Assembly: GCF_902459505.1 (NCBI RefSeq)
Contig: NC_047096.1
Span: 992,001 to 1,056,000, forward strand
Length of the DNA stretch: 64,000 bases
Reading direction: 5' to 3'
From: Geotrypetes seraphini
Taxonomy: Eukaryota; Chordata; Amphibia; Gymnophiona; Dermophiidae
Each line of letters begins with the position of its first letter. The first letter of the stretch is position 1. The notes beneath the pieces are model-generated. The model saw only the letters and a list, made by a program, of their open reading frames with translations, did not search any database and was not told where the DNA came from. Position numbers and translations under genes: made by a program. Below, in pieces: positions 13,501 to 22,645 of this stretch.

Positions 13501-16348
13501 ATGACGTAACCCATCATGCGAACACAAGAGAAATGCTGCCCGTTACCACTCTGCTGGTAGGATGCCTGTGACAGCAGCATGCACCATTTTCAGCACATCC
13601 TCTGCTTTCTTCTGTCACTGTCACCCTTTGAACAATAAAGACAGTCCATTCTAGCAGCAGGAGTGTAAGAGGATGAGGACATGGTTGTGGCCCAGACACT
13701 GCACTGCCTCTGGCCTCTTCCATCACTAATGCTGTGCTCTTCTGCTTGGTTACCCTGGGCTCAGCCCACAGTGTCTGATGAAGGGCTGGTCAGGCTGGAC
13801 ACCTCTGCTTTACATAGCCCTTAGGTGGGCTCTGGGTTTTTCACCCAGTACACAAACTCAGAACAACGTGTGCAGGGCAGTAAGTCACTTGTCTTACCTT
13901 CTTTAATGAGAGTCATTGCATCCACTTTTTTCCCAGTCTTCCTGCCGTCTTCCAGATCTGAACCTGAGAGACAGAGGCAGCTAATCAGTGCCATTCCTTA
14001 CACCCTTACCTAAACAAAAACACAGCCTAGTGCTGCGGCCTGGCTCTCTAACATGCTCTGAATACTATTACTCCACATGGACACAGAGAAAAACGAAGGC
14101 AGATAAAGACCATATAGCTTTCATGTACCTAATGCATAGACATGATTGCGTTGATATTCAAAGCGAATGAAGCAGCCAGAAACAGCTCTTGACTGGTTAA
14201 CTCGCCAGTTCCACTTAACACCACTGAAAATTCTTTGTCCCCTGTCCCCTTTCGGAGAAATTGAAAGGGGACAGGTTCAGAACAAATGCTAGGAAATTCT
14301 TTTTTACCCAGAGGGTGGTAGACACATGGAACGCTCTTCCAGAGGTTGTGATAGGCCAGACCACAGTACAGGGGTTCAAGGAAGGTTTGGATAGGTTCCT
14401 AAAGGATAAAGGGATTGAGGGGTACAGATAGAAGCAGAGGTAGGATATAAAAATGGTCAAATCACTTCACAGGTCAAAGGACCTGGTGGGCCACCGTGGG
14501 AGCGGACCACTGGGCGGGATGGACCTCTAGTCTGACCCAGTGGAGGCAACTTCTTATGTTCTTATGTTTTATTCTGTATTCCTTTCCTAATGATTCCTAA
14601 CATTCTGTTTACTTTTGAGCTGCCACTCTGCATACTAATCAGAATACTGTCCACAATGACACCTAGATCTTTTCCCTGGGTGGTGTCTCCTAAGGTTAAG
14701 ATGGAGTCCATCTTTTTGGAATATCTATTTATTTAGATTTATATCCCATCCTCCCCAAAGAGCTCAGAATGGGTAACAGTTTGTATTCACAGTGTTACAA
14801 TATAAGGTTAACATATAGTGTATTGCAATATATCTTCATATAGGATTATTAACTGATGCTGGTGAAGGGTTGAGGGAGTTACTAGGCAAAAAGGTCAGTT
14901 TCTAAAGTTAAGAAGTCCTTTAAGGGCTTGATATGAGGAGGTAGGATGTTCCAGAAGTTTGATAGGCTGTCTGGAGTTGGACTACTGGACAAGATGGACC
15001 ACTGGTCTGATCCAGCAGCAGCAATTCTTATGTTCTCCCCTTTCTCCAGAATGTTACCCGGTTCCAGTGGCATAGTAGGGAGGGGGAGGGGTTGTATGCC
15101 CTAGGCGCCATCTTCCTCAGGGTGCCGGCAACCCTCCTCCGCTCTGGCCCCCCTTCCCATTCCTTTCCCCTTACCTTTTTAACTCTGGCACGAGCTGCCA
15201 CCAACTTACTGCCCGCGCCAGCTTTGGCGCTCTCTCTGATGTCACTTCTGGGACCCGCACCAAAGCTGACGCAGAGTAAGTTGGTGGCTTCTGGTACCAA
15301 AGTTAAAAAGGTGCGGGGGAGAGGCACCATTCATCCTCGCTATGCCATTGCCCCGGTTCCTAACAATCTAATCTAATCTAATCTAAACCTTAAGTTTATA
15401 TACCGCGTCATCTCCATGAGTATGGAGCTCGACACGGTTTACAAGAACTTAAAATAGTGGGTAGAGAAGAAGAAAAAGGATTACATGAACTTATGTGTAG
15501 AAGGGGGGAAGGATTGAGTTACAATTTGCTGAAAAGCCAGGTTTTCAGTTGTTTGCGGAATAATAACTGCAGGGAGCTCAGGTTCCGCAACGGGGTGGTG
15601 AGGTCGTTCCAAAGACCTGTGATTTTGAAGAGAAGGGATTTTCCCAGTTTGCCTGCATAGTGGATGCCGCGTGGAGAGGGGAAGCCTTTGGGCAGTTCTA
15701 AATCCCTCATCCACGCATTGGGACTCCAGAGCACTACCAGGGTCCTGTGCTTGACCCCCTCTCACACAAACTTTGTCTCTTCTGGAGGGCCTCCGAGCAT
15801 GTGTGGTTGCGACGCAATGATGTCATATGCATGCATGTCTGTGACAACAAGACATCGCACCCATGCGTGCTGGGGAGCTTTCAGAAGCTGGACATGCTCT
15901 AGGTCAGTGGTTCCCAACCCTCTCCTGGAGGACCAGCAGGCCAGTCTTAGCCCTAATGAATATGCATGAGAGATCTGCATAGAATGGAGGTGCCAGGCAT
16001 GCACTAGCCTGGTGCTTCTTACCCCCTTCATTCAGTCTCTCAGGCCCCGCCCCTTCCCCTTGGCCCCGCCCCCTCCGTGCCGTCGCCTGGCTCCGCCCCC
16101 GAGCGCCAGACCCGGCAGCTCCTTTGTTCGCGAGGCGGAGGGCGGCTCTGCTCGGCTGCCGGAAACGGCTCTCGGAGCGCCGGCGGGAGCGAAGCTGGCG
16201 CTGCGGCCGGGTCTGCCGTTCACTCACCCGCCGCCAGGTCCGCCCTCTGCACCCAGGAGCTCCAGCTCTGGCCGGCGAACTCGTCGAGACTCGGCGCCCG
16301 CCGATCCAGGGCGGCCATTACTGCCGCTGCGCGTCCACGTACCGCCAT
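740..16348 (-). CDS. ATXN7L2: Ataxin-7-like protein 2, complete 10-exon coding region
   Basis: Coding exons on the minus strand: 16348-16228, 13963-13898, 13271-13167, 7404-7206, 6915-6599, 5490-5408, 5013-4781, 3124-2956, 1951-1830, 1547-740. All introns are GT-AG, phases match at every junction, and the sum is 2223 nt (740 aa; human protein about 722 aa from memory). In order, the protein has an N-terminal AxxSLDxFAGQSWxxW segment (residues about 18-34), a Sgf73-like zinc-binding segment (C81, C84, H96, H101), an SCA7 domain (C279, C290, C296, H299, followed by [14 protein letters not shown]), an acidic SEESEEE stretch, and a serine/lysine-rich tail with RKRK and RRKK basic patches. Known from the family: ataxin-7 paralogues belong to or associate with the SAGA deubiquitinase module; the nuclear role here is inferred. 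No polyglutamine tract is present. The start was chosen at the first ATG of a conserved MAVRxRAAA N-terminus; a second ATG lies 10 codons in. Confidence 0.96.
1830..1951 (-). CDS. ATXN7L2: ATXN7L2 coding exon 9
   Basis: Residues 432-471. It holds the conserved block [20 protein letters not shown] followed by [19 protein letters not shown], very close to the human protein. The ORF is short and easily missed, but the acceptor CTCACAG and donor GTAAGT are clear. Confidence 0.94.
2499..2738. mobile_element. hAT-like MITE (AGAGAATGACA family)
   Basis: Starts with CTAGAGAATGACAT followed by a fold-back core rich in TTTGTCCCCG at both ends. The right end is degraded. It shares ends with the elements at 8819-9375 and 47514-47596. 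Confidence 0.6.
2956..3124 (-). CDS. ATXN7L2: ATXN7L2 coding exon 8
   Basis: Residues 375-431. An acidic Ser/Glu-rich segment ([15 protein letters not shown]) ends in RQPPQPQA, parallel to human RPPRPQA. The donor is GTAAGT. Confidence 0.92.
3863..4038. mobile_element. Palindromic hAT MITE, full copy
   Basis: Begins CAGGGGTGGGCAACTC and ends with its inverted match CCACCCCTG. Nearly the whole 176 bp is one inverted repeat. An 8-bp duplication, ATTTAGGG, lies at 3855-3862 and 4039-4046, the length expected for hAT transposition. It lies in ATXN7L2 intron 7. Confidence 0.92.
4319..4480. mobile_element. Diverged relative of the palindromic hAT MITE
   Basis: Shares TCAGGATATCCACAATGAATA and the inverted CATATTCATTGTGGATATCC with the full copies, but the right end is lost. 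It lies in ATXN7L2 intron 7. Confidence 0.7.
4781..5013 (-). CDS. ATXN7L2: ATXN7L2 coding exon 7 (second half of SCA7 domain)
   Basis: Residues 298-374. [20 protein letters not shown] is nearly identical to human and completes the SCA7 CX10CX5CX2H pattern. A divergent Ser/Lys-rich linker follows. A palindromic MITE ends 27 nt upstream of its acceptor. Confidence 0.95.
5040..5212. mobile_element. Palindromic hAT MITE next to ATXN7L2 exon 7
   Basis: Starts CAGAGGTCTCAAA and ends TTTGAGATCCCTG. An 8-bp duplication, GTTTAGGA, lies at 5032-5039 and 5213-5220. It fills 173 of the 394 nt of intron 6 and ends 27 nt from the exon 7 acceptor. Confidence 0.92.
5408..5490 (-). CDS. ATXN7L2: ATXN7L2 coding exon 6 (first half of SCA7 domain)
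   Basis: Residues 270-297. [19 protein letters not shown] followed by TRLITCK supplies the Cys ligands C279, C290 and C296 of the SCA7 zinc-binding domain. The acceptor is CCCTGCAG and the donor GTATTA. Confidence 0.95.
5903..6540. mobile_element. MITE with GGGC(A/T)AGATGCACTAA ends
   Basis: The left end GGGCAAGATGCACTAA and right end TTAGTGCATCTAGCCC are inverted matches, and TGA flanks both sides. The element is non-coding, about 640 bp, in ATXN7L2 intron 5. Superfamily is uncertain; the 3-bp flank hints at PIF/Harbinger, though TWA would be usual. Confidence 0.65.
6599..6915 (-). CDS. ATXN7L2: ATXN7L2 coding exon 5
   Basis: Residues 164-269. It begins with [16 protein letters not shown], a segment I recall as shared among ataxin-7 paralogues, followed by a Ser/Pro-rich linker that looks disordered. 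The GTGAGT donor splits an Arg codon that ends in exon 6. Confidence 0.9.
7206..7404 (-). CDS. ATXN7L2: ATXN7L2 coding exon 4
   Basis: Residues 98-163. It starts [14 protein letters not shown], which completes the zinc-binding block, then turns into an Arg/Glu-rich poorly conserved linker. The donor is GTAAGA. Confidence 0.93.
7647..8105. repeat. Two tandem CR1 3'-end units
   Basis: Two copies of the caecilian-type CR1 3' end (gcataagaattgccctactg and gcataagagttgtcatactg starts, each running to agtagcaacattccagagct), about 275 bp apart, with a shared tail holding CAGTGATGTCACAATGG. They resemble the unit amplified at 41.5-43.9 kb. Confidence 0.7.
8106..8690 (+). mobile_element. CR1 LINE fragment, C-terminal reverse transcriptase and 3' end
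   Basis: Reads [40 protein letters not shown] and [20 protein letters not shown], the conserved CR1 C-terminus, in two frames with a shift near 8340. It ends in a TTATG-type simple tail. Confidence 0.88.
8728..9940 (-). mobile_element. CR1 LINE fragment split by a MITE
   Basis: On the minus strand, [20 protein letters not shown] and [20 protein letters not shown] mark the CR1 C-terminus. The 3' end (agaacataagagttgtcata) lies at 8728-8817. A hAT MITE at 8819-9375 interrupts it. Confidence 0.85.
8819..9375. mobile_element. hAT MITE with a long GC-rich palindrome
   Basis: Ends are TAGAGAATGACACGG and CCCTGTGTCATTCTCTA, with the 8-bp repeat TCAGAAGT at 8812-8819 and just after the right end. 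The centre (9054-9236) is an inverted repeat with arms of about 75 bp around a short loop. It is inserted in a minus-strand CR1. Confidence 0.85.
9952..12550. mobile_element. Possible large non-autonomous hAT-like element, C/T-rich interior
   Basis: The left edge AGGGCCGGTTTTAGACCTGC and the inverted right edge near 12550 (GCAGCTGCCTTGGGCCC read on the minus strand) look like diverged inverted ends. The interior is C/T-rich with a fold-back at 12225-12480 and holds a palindromic MITE at 10908-11082. Long frames in the interior are low-complexity. Boundaries are tentative. Confidence 0.4.
10908..11082. mobile_element. Palindromic hAT MITE, full copy
   Basis: CAGGGGTAGGGAACTCC to CCCTACCCCTG, flanked by the 8-bp duplication TTGTAACC at 10900-10907 and 11083-11090. 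Confidence 0.92.
12556..12990 (+). mobile_element. L2-clade LINE 3' fragment
   Basis: Encodes [20 protein letters not shown] then ELKTLLFLK, the L2 C-terminus (NLWN.LP..., FK..LKT.LF), followed by a 3' UTR ending near TAAAAGTATTTTAAACAAAC. Confidence 0.65.
13167..13271 (-). CDS. ATXN7L2: ATXN7L2 coding exon 3 (zinc-binding segment)
   Basis: Residues 63-97. It contains [15 protein letters not shown] and [10 protein letters not shown], the zinc-binding block shared by ataxin-7 paralogues and yeast Sgf73; the last ligand, H101, lies in the next exon. The donor is GTAAGT. Confidence 0.95.
13898..13963 (-). CDS. ATXN7L2: ATXN7L2 coding exon 2
   Basis: A 66-nt exon, residues 41-62, ending [11 protein letters not shown], which matches the human [12 protein letters not shown] segment. 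The acceptor is CTCTCAG and the donor GTAAGA. Confidence 0.93.
14240..14568 (+). mobile_element. CR1 LINE 3' end
   Basis: CR1 C-terminal coding ([20 protein letters not shown] style, read from 14275) and a 3' UTR ending in repeated TTATGTTC-type tail. It lies in ATXN7L2 intron 1. Confidence 0.7.
14569..15036. repeat. Mosaic of CR1 and L2 fragments
   Basis: 14569-14722 is a minus-strand CR1 piece. 14725-14975 is a minus-strand L2 end encoding [20 protein letters not shown]. 14978-15036 is a plus-strand CR1 3' tip. Confidence 0.55.
15065..15351. mobile_element. Fold-back hAT-like MITE
   Basis: Starts CAGTGGCATAGTAGGG, ends CTATGCCATTG, and is flanked by copies of CCCGGTTC. The interior is an imperfect inverted repeat (CACCAACTTACT... 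/ ...AGTAAGTTGGTG). A related element lies at 18020-18335. Confidence 0.75.
15362..15760 (-). mobile_element. L2-clade LINE, 5'-truncated, with ATTAG microsatellite tail
   Basis: On the minus strand it encodes [20 protein letters not shown] and [13 protein letters not shown], the L2 C-terminus. The 3' end carries a short (TTAGA)n tract (plus-strand aatctaatctaatct), as usual for L2. Confidence 0.8.
15770..16000. repeat. Two MITE fragments upstream of the CpG island
   Basis: 15770-15900 resembles the ATG(T/C)ATGACATCA fold-back repeat seen at 33.7 and 38.6 kb. 15905-16000 is a half copy of the CAGTGGTTCCCAACC palindromic hAT family (TAATGAATATGCATGAGAGA). Confidence 0.5.
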
Positions 16349-16460
16349 CACCGCCGCCAGCGCGCGGCCGCAACGTCAGCACGCGCGGTCGCCCCGTGCG
16401 CCTGCGCTTGCGCCGCACTGCACGCCGGGACGTGGAGTCCGCCGCGTGAAAAGTGAGACG
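16030..16460 (-). promoter_or_regulatory. ATXN7L2: CpG-rich promoter and first exon of ATXN7L2
   Basis: A GC- and CpG-dense block covers the ATXN7L2 start codon (16348) and its first intron. Several GC boxes (CCCCGCCCC) lie at 16045-16075, downstream of the start. The likely initiation zone is above 16348, in the CpG-rich stretch to about 16460. The GC-rich antisense reading frames over this block are byproducts of base composition. Confidence 0.75.
16228..16348 (-). CDS. ATXN7L2: ATXN7L2 coding exon 1
   Basis: Residues 1-40, ending in a phase-1 GTGAGT donor at 16227. It carries the [13 protein letters not shown] motif conserved at the N-terminus of ataxin-7 proteins. It lies inside a CpG-rich island. 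An internal Met at codon 11 (16318) could be a second start. Confidence 0.93.
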
Positions 16461-16663
16461 AAAGGCCGGCAACTTAGGTCCATGCCGTGATGACATCACC
16501 ACTAGACTACTGCAATGCACAGACCACCTCCCAGGGCTCAAACAAAATAGGCCAGGCTACTTGAGCATCACTATCTGTCCCCTCATCCAAAGAAATTGCA
16601 CCATGCCGAAGCCCCCACGCTCTGCAATTGAGTCCTGGAGGGGCTACATCAACTGCAGAACGC

Positions 16664-16937
16664 AGGGACTGATTCTCCAAACAAGGTCCCATTTGTAAGC
16701 GGCGGTAGACGTCCTACTGCCGTCTCATCAGCCAATCAGGACATGCATTTTTTTAGCATTGTAGCATATGCAGGTTATAGGTTTTTAGATAAATAAAAAA
16801 AACAACTCTAGGCACGCCTACAAATGCCCAAGGCCTGTAAAATGATGGCATTAGATGCGATTCACTAAAGGACACCGATGTGATTGACACACGCTGTGTG
16901 TATGTCTAGTTCGGTGTCCTTTAGAGAATCAGGCCCT
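16664..16937. mobile_element. MITE with GGRCTGATTCTC ends
   Basis: The left end CAGGGACTGATTCTCC pairs with the right end GAGAATCAGGCCCTC. A fold-back half (AAAGGACACCGA / TCGGTGTCCTTT) lies at 16873-16923. Non-coding, upstream of ATXN7L2. Confidence 0.6.
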
Positions 16938-17368
16938 CATTCTGCACTCAAATAGCTAACGAAATCAGTTCTTTATACCTTGTTTAACTGTATAAACAAC
17001 TTGTCTTGAGTTTAGCCTCCCATCTCTTTATCCCAGTGCAGACTGTAGCACCACTCTAATAACGGTACTTGGCCCCGCCATATCAACAGTATGTTATTTG
17101 AATGTTCTGATGTGTACATAAGAGTTGTTTCATAAGTATTCTGCTGACATTGAATTATATCTCTCTGATTTGAATTTCAGTGCTGTTATAAGTATATTTT
17201 TTAAACTCTTTCATGGTAGTCCCATTAAGTTTCAGTTTACCTCACTCGTATTTGTTTATATTTGAATTTTATGTTGAATTATGCCTCAGGTGAATATCTT
17301 CATAATGGTGGTTAATAAATCCCAATAAATAAATTAACTGCATCACAAACAGGCAGAATAACTTTCCC

Positions 17369-17470
17369 CCCTTTCACTAAGCCACAGTAGAGGTTTCTAT
17401 CGCAGCCCAGAGCACTGAACACTCTAATGCTCATAGAATTCCTCTGCTGCGGCTTCATCAAAGGGGGTTT
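17369..17470. mobile_element. Small fold-back MITE (CCCCCTTT family)
   Basis: CCCCCCTTTCACTAAGCC...GGCTTCATCAAAGGGGG is one imperfect inverted repeat with ACTCTAATGCTCATAGAATTCC inside. A cousin lies at 48512-48638. Confidence 0.6.
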
Positions 17471-17770
17471 GTGCCTTCTTATACAGTGTGCGGATTCATG
17501 AAAAACATTACGTTGGTGTCTTCTATCTCGCCAATACCTTTCAGTTCTAGGCGGTTTACAACAAGAGTTGCCTGGGCATTTCCAGGGAGAATACATGGTT
17601 AGTAGATGTGGAGGTTGATCAGGTTTTGTTTTCCCTTTTTATTCACTTATTATTTCAAATGTCTTTCCACACTCCTAATATAGTGCTGCCATTAGCTTTA
17701 GAGTAAGATCCAGAGGATGTCACATGTAACAGGCTATACAACATGTGTGTATTTTCCAGATGATGAACTA

Positions 17771-18600
17771 AGAATATAAGAATAGCCCTACTGGGTTAGA
17801 CCAATGGTCCATCTAGCCCAGGCTCTCGATTCCACAGTGGCCAATCCAGGTCACAAGTACCTGGCAGAATCCCAAAGAGTATCAACATTCCATGCGGAAT
17901 CCCCAAAGAGTACCAACATTCCATGCTACCGATCCCAGGGCAAGCAGTGGTTTCCCCATTTCTATCTCAAAAGCAGACTATGGACTTTTCTTCCAGGAAC
18001 ATGTCTGAACCTCCTTCCCAATTCCCCTCCTGCCACACGCGAGCACCCCTTCCCCCGTACATCTTTAACGTTCCTGGCGCAAGCAGCAACTCCATCCTAC
18101 TACTCATGCCAGCATTGGCTCCTCCTCTAGCGTCGCTTCCTAGGCACCAGTCCAGGAAGTGACATCAGAGAAAGAGCCGACGCTGGCGCGAGCAGCAAAT
18201 TGATATTGCTGCTCACGCCAAGAACGTTAAGAGTTATGGGGGAAGGGAAGGGAAGGGGTGCACACGGTAGGGGGGGGGCGCCCCTCCAGTACAGCGCCCG
18301 GGATGGACTGGCCCTCCATTACTACGCTACTGACTGATTGAGAAAATATTTAGTTATTCATTTATTTAGCCTGTCCTCCCGAAGGAGCCCAGAACGGGTT
18401 ACAAGAGTACATTCATAGTACAGTTAGGACATACTTAGGTGACAAATACAGATTCTACAGTATAGACATAACATGCAGACGTAAAATACTGACTTAGTGG
18501 GCATAGGGTGGATTTAATTTCAGCACATTTAGTGTAGAGATCACTTGGAGGTAAGATAGCTTTCTTAGTAAGTGGGTGCATATTTGTTGTTTCAAGTTTA
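17771..18600 (-). repeat. CR1 3' end, fold-back MITE and L2 fragment in series
   Basis: 17771-18015 is a minus-strand CR1 3' end. 18020-18335 is a fold-back element ending TTACTACGCTACTG, related to 15065-15351. 18340-18600 is an L2 end (TTTATTTAGCCTGTCCTCCC). Confidence 0.6.
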
Positions 18601-19830
18601 AAGTTTAATAATAATTTGATTAATCGCTTAATCTAAATTCTAAGCGATGTACATAATAATAAAATTACAAAATAAGGGGAATAATACAGTAAATAACGAA
18701 ACTAAGACTAACAAGACTATTGACAAATTTAACACAACTATGAACATAAGGGAGGAGATGGATAAGAGTTACAATTTGTTTAAAAGTTATAGAAACAAAT
18801 AAGGGAGATACATAAGGAAAGGGAAGATAAAAAATTACTTCAATAAAATTGTAGAGAAAAATAAAATTAATTAGAAGACTAAATGACTAATTTACAAAGG
18901 CATTTTTAAAGAGAAAGAGCTCTTTAGTTTACCTTTGAATTTTTCTATATTGGGTTCTTCCCTTAAGTGGCTAGGGAGAAAATTCTAAGTTTGGGGGGCC
19001 GTGACTGAAAAGATCAGTTGTCGTCTACTATTAATAATTCTAAGGGAAGGAATCGTTAGCAAATGCTGTTCAGCGGATCTTAATGTTCTATTGGAAGTGT
19101 AAGGAATTAGTAACTTGTAGATGAAAGCCAGAGTTTTAAAAAGAAGGGATTTAAATGTAAGCAGACATAGTTTATATGTTACACGATGGGCAACTGGAAG
19201 CCAGTGCGCTTTCTTAAGAAGGGGTGTTACGTGATCGAACTTCTTAGCTTTGAAAATGAGCTTAATGGATGCATTTTGAATGATTTGCAGACGTTTGATT
19301 TCATTTTGAGCTATTCCGTTGAACAAGGCATTACAGTAGGCTATTTTGGAAATCATGAGAGAGTGGATAAGAATATTGAGAGAATTAGCGCAAAGAAATT
19401 GAGAAACAGAACGAATTTGACGAAGCCTAAAAAAAGAGGATTTAACAATACTACTGATGTGGTCATGAAAGGATAGTTTGTGATAAAAAATAATCCCTAG
19501 AATCTTGATATTATATACTTGTTGTAAGGGAGAATCCTTGATAGTAATTGGAAAATTTAGTTTTAAATTATCCTTCCAGGGAAAAAGCATCACATTTGAT
19601 TTATTGATATTAAGTGCTAGTCTATTAGTATTCAGCCATTGGTGTATTTTTTCCGAGTTTCATATTAATTGATGATATGTCCAAAGGGTTATTGGTGTCT
19701 AATGGATGTAAGAGCTGGATATCATCGGCATAGGCAAATACATTAAAGCCGATGGATTGACACAAAGTTAGCAATGGGGCAAGAAAAATATTAAACAGAA
19801 GCGAGTATTTGTGAGATTCCGTTTGGTTTT
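18601..19830 (-). mobile_element. L2-clade LINE, C-terminal half
   Basis: A 202-aa open frame (19593-18985) reads LGIIFYHKLSFHDHISSIVK, IQNASIKLIFKAKKFDHVTP and LLKKAHWLPVAHRVTYKLCL, the region after the L2 reverse transcriptase. The FWN-type end and 3' UTR follow to 18601. It is 5'-truncated near the reverse transcriptase fingers. Confidence 0.85.
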
Positions 19831-19834
19831 GGTT

Positions 19835-20952
19835 TTAAAAATATTCCCACGTAGTTTCATTGAATGTGTCCTGGATTGTACTTTTTGAAAGGGTGAAAAA
19901 TCAATTCACTCTTACTTATTCTACGCTACTCAGGATTTCCCTTAATTGTCTCTTTTCCCAACTTCTTTAGTCTTTCCATCCTCTTGATCATTTTTCTCAC
20001 TTTTTTTCTAAATCCGCTATATCTTTTCTAAGATACAGTGACCAGGACTGTGGTCAGTGCTCCAGGTGAGCGATACAGAGGCATTATAATATTCCTGGTC
20101 TTATCTTACCATCTGTTTCCTAATAATTCCTAGTATTTTTTGCCTGTAGCCACACACTGGACAGAAGATTTCCACATAGTGTCTACAATGTCTCCCAGAT
20201 CTTTTTCTTCGGTGCTGACTCCTAAGTGGGACCCTGGCATCTGGTAAGTCTGATTTGGCTTATTCTTTCCAATGTGCATCACTTTGCATTTGTTCACATT
20301 AGATTTCATCTGCTATTAGGATGCCCAGTCTAAGGTCTTCTGGCAATTTTTCATAGTCCACATGTGTTTTGACAGCTTTGAATTTTTTTTGTCATCTGCA
20401 AATTTAATCACCTCACTTGTTCCAATTTATAAATGTGTTAAATTCCACCAGTCCCAGTACAGATCCCTGAAGCACGCCACTATTCACCCTCTTCCACTGA
20501 GAAAATGGCCATTTATTCCTACCCTCTGTTCCTATCCAATTCCTAATCCACAACTGAACTTTGCCTTCTATGCCATGACTCTCTAATTTTCTTAGTCAAA
20601 GTCTTTCTGAAAATCTAGATACATTACATCAACCGGCTCATACCTTCAAAGAAGTCAAGCAAGACCTGCCTTGGCTGAGCCCATGTTGACCCTGTCCCAT
20701 TAAATCATGTTTATCCATGTTTCCATAATTTTATTTTTTTAATTGTTTCCACTATTTTGCCCAGCACTGAAGTCAGGCTTACCACTCTGTAATTTCCTGG
20801 ATCACCCCTTAAACTGTTCAAAAAAATTGGCGTAATATTGCCCACCCGCCAGGTACTAAAGATGATTTTAGTGACAAATTACTAATAACAGATCAGTGAT
20901 TTATCACTCTTTAACTTGTCGATTTGGCGCAGTACATCTTCCAGGCTCACTG
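19835..20952 (-). mobile_element. Old CR1 LINE fragment
   Basis: The minus strand follows the CR1 reverse transcriptase to C-terminus order, but frames are broken many times. A CR1-like plus-strand reading, AGATACAGTGACCAGGACTG, lies near 20031. It is more decayed than the neighbouring copy at 21086-22645. Confidence 0.6.
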
Positions 20953-20954
20953 AG

Positions 20955-21085
20955 ATAATAATAAATAATAATTGTATTTTTATATACCACCCTACAACAT
21001 AGTTCTAGGCAGTTCACATACATTAAAAATTATACAATCAAAGAATAAAATACAATTTACTAAAATACATTAGAATCAATAAAAT
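20955..21085 (-). repeat. L2 3'-end fragment with AATAAT tract
   Basis: An (AATAAT)-rich start, then TTTTTATATACCACCCTACA and AGTTCTAGGCAGTTCACA, which is the L2-type 3' UTR read on the minus strand. Confidence 0.55.
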
Positions 21086-22645
21086 GTGCTAGCCCATCAG
21101 GTCTGCCCACTCTACTGACCCACCCCCAAGTCTACTATCCTAGGGATCCCACACCTGATGACAGGTTTCCTTAGCTTAACCCTCTAAGGGATCCCACATG
21201 GGCATCCCATTTGCTCTTAAATTCTTGCACGCTGTTTGCCTCGACAACCGTCACCGGAAGCTCGTTCCAAGGATCAACCACTCTCTCGGTGAAGAAATAT
21301 TTCCTGGTGTCGCCATGAAATTTCCCGCCCCTGAGTTTGTGCGGATGCCCTCTTGTGGCCGAGGGTCCCTTGAGAAAGAGAATCTCTTCTTCCATCTCGA
21401 TACGGCCGGTGATATACTTAAACGTCTCGATCATGTCTCCTCTCTCCCTACGTTCCTCGAGTGAGTAGAGCCGCAAAGTTTTCAGAATTTCCTCGTACGA
21501 GAGATCCTTGAGCCCCGAGACCATCCTGGTGGCCATCCGTTGCACCGACTCTATTCTCAGCACATCTTTTCGGTAGTGTGGCCTCCAGAATTGCACACAG
21601 TATTCCAAATCACCATGGTTCTGTACAATGGCATTATGACTTCAGGCTTCCTGCTGACGAAACTCCTACGGCTGCAGCCTAACAACTGTCTTGCCTTAGA
21701 TGAAGCCTTCTCCACATGATCAGCAGTTTTCATGTCTGCGCTGATGATCACTCCCAAGTCTTGTTCTGTTGAAGTTCTAGCTATGATCTCACCATTTAAA
21801 GTGTAGGTTCTGCACGGATTTCTGCTACCGAGGTGCATGATCTTGCATTTCTTAGCGTTGAAGCCCAGCTGCCATGTCGAGGACCAAAGCTCCAACAAAT
21901 GTAGATCCTGCGTCATACTATTGGGTGAATAGCCGTCGCTCAATATATTGCATAGTTTGGCATCGTCCGCGAATAACGTTATCTTACCTTGAAGCCCCTG
22001 AGTTAGGTCCCCTATGAATATGTTGAAAAGGAGGGGGCCCAAGACTGAGCCCTGCGGTACTCCACTGGTCACCTCTGATATTTTAGAGAGGGTTCCGTTA
22101 ACCACCACCCTCTGAAGTCTGCCACTCAGCCAGTCATTGATCCATGTAGTTAGTGTTTCTCCCAACCCCATTGATTTCATCTTGCTCAACAGCCTGCGAT
22201 GCGGGACACTATCGAAAGCTTTGCTGAAGTCCAGGTATACGATGTCCAGGGATTCTCCCAAGTCCAGCTGTTTTGTTACCCAGTCAAAGAAGCTGATGAG
22301 ATTGGATTGGCAGGACCTACCCTTGGTGAATCCGTGTTGACTGGGATCCCGTAGATTCTCCTCATCCAATACTGCGTCTAATTTACGTTTGATTAGTGTT
22401 TCCATGAGCTTGCATACTATTGATGTGAGACTCACCGGTCTGTAGTTTGCAGCATCTGCCTTGCAACCCTTTTTGTGCAGTGGAACGACGTTAGCTGTTT
22501 TCCAGTCTATGGGGACTCTCCCCGAACCTAGGGAGAGATTGAAGAGTCCTGATAGCAGTTCTGCCAGGACATCACAGCTCACTGAGCACCCTGGGGTGTA
22601 GATTGTCTGGTCTCTTGGCTTTGTTCACCTTGAGTTTCGCCAGTA
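21086..22645 (-). mobile_element. CR1 LINE with long open reverse transcriptase
   Basis: An open frame of 341 codons (22582-21557) carries RT motif A (VYLDFSKAFDSVPH), motif B (SGVPQGSVLGPLLFNIFIGD) and the catalytic FADDAKL. A shift near 21600 moves the C-terminus (EYCVQFWRPHYRKDVLRIES) into the 21608-21171 frame. The 5' side is truncated near 22645 inside LLAKLKVNKAK. The endonuclease domain is absent. This is the youngest-looking CR1 in the window. Confidence 0.92.

Noticed and set aside
16012-16541. Several GC-rich frames on both strands near 16.2 kb
   Set aside because: Shadows of the CpG island; only the minus-strand exon 1 of ATXN7L2 has homology and a donor.
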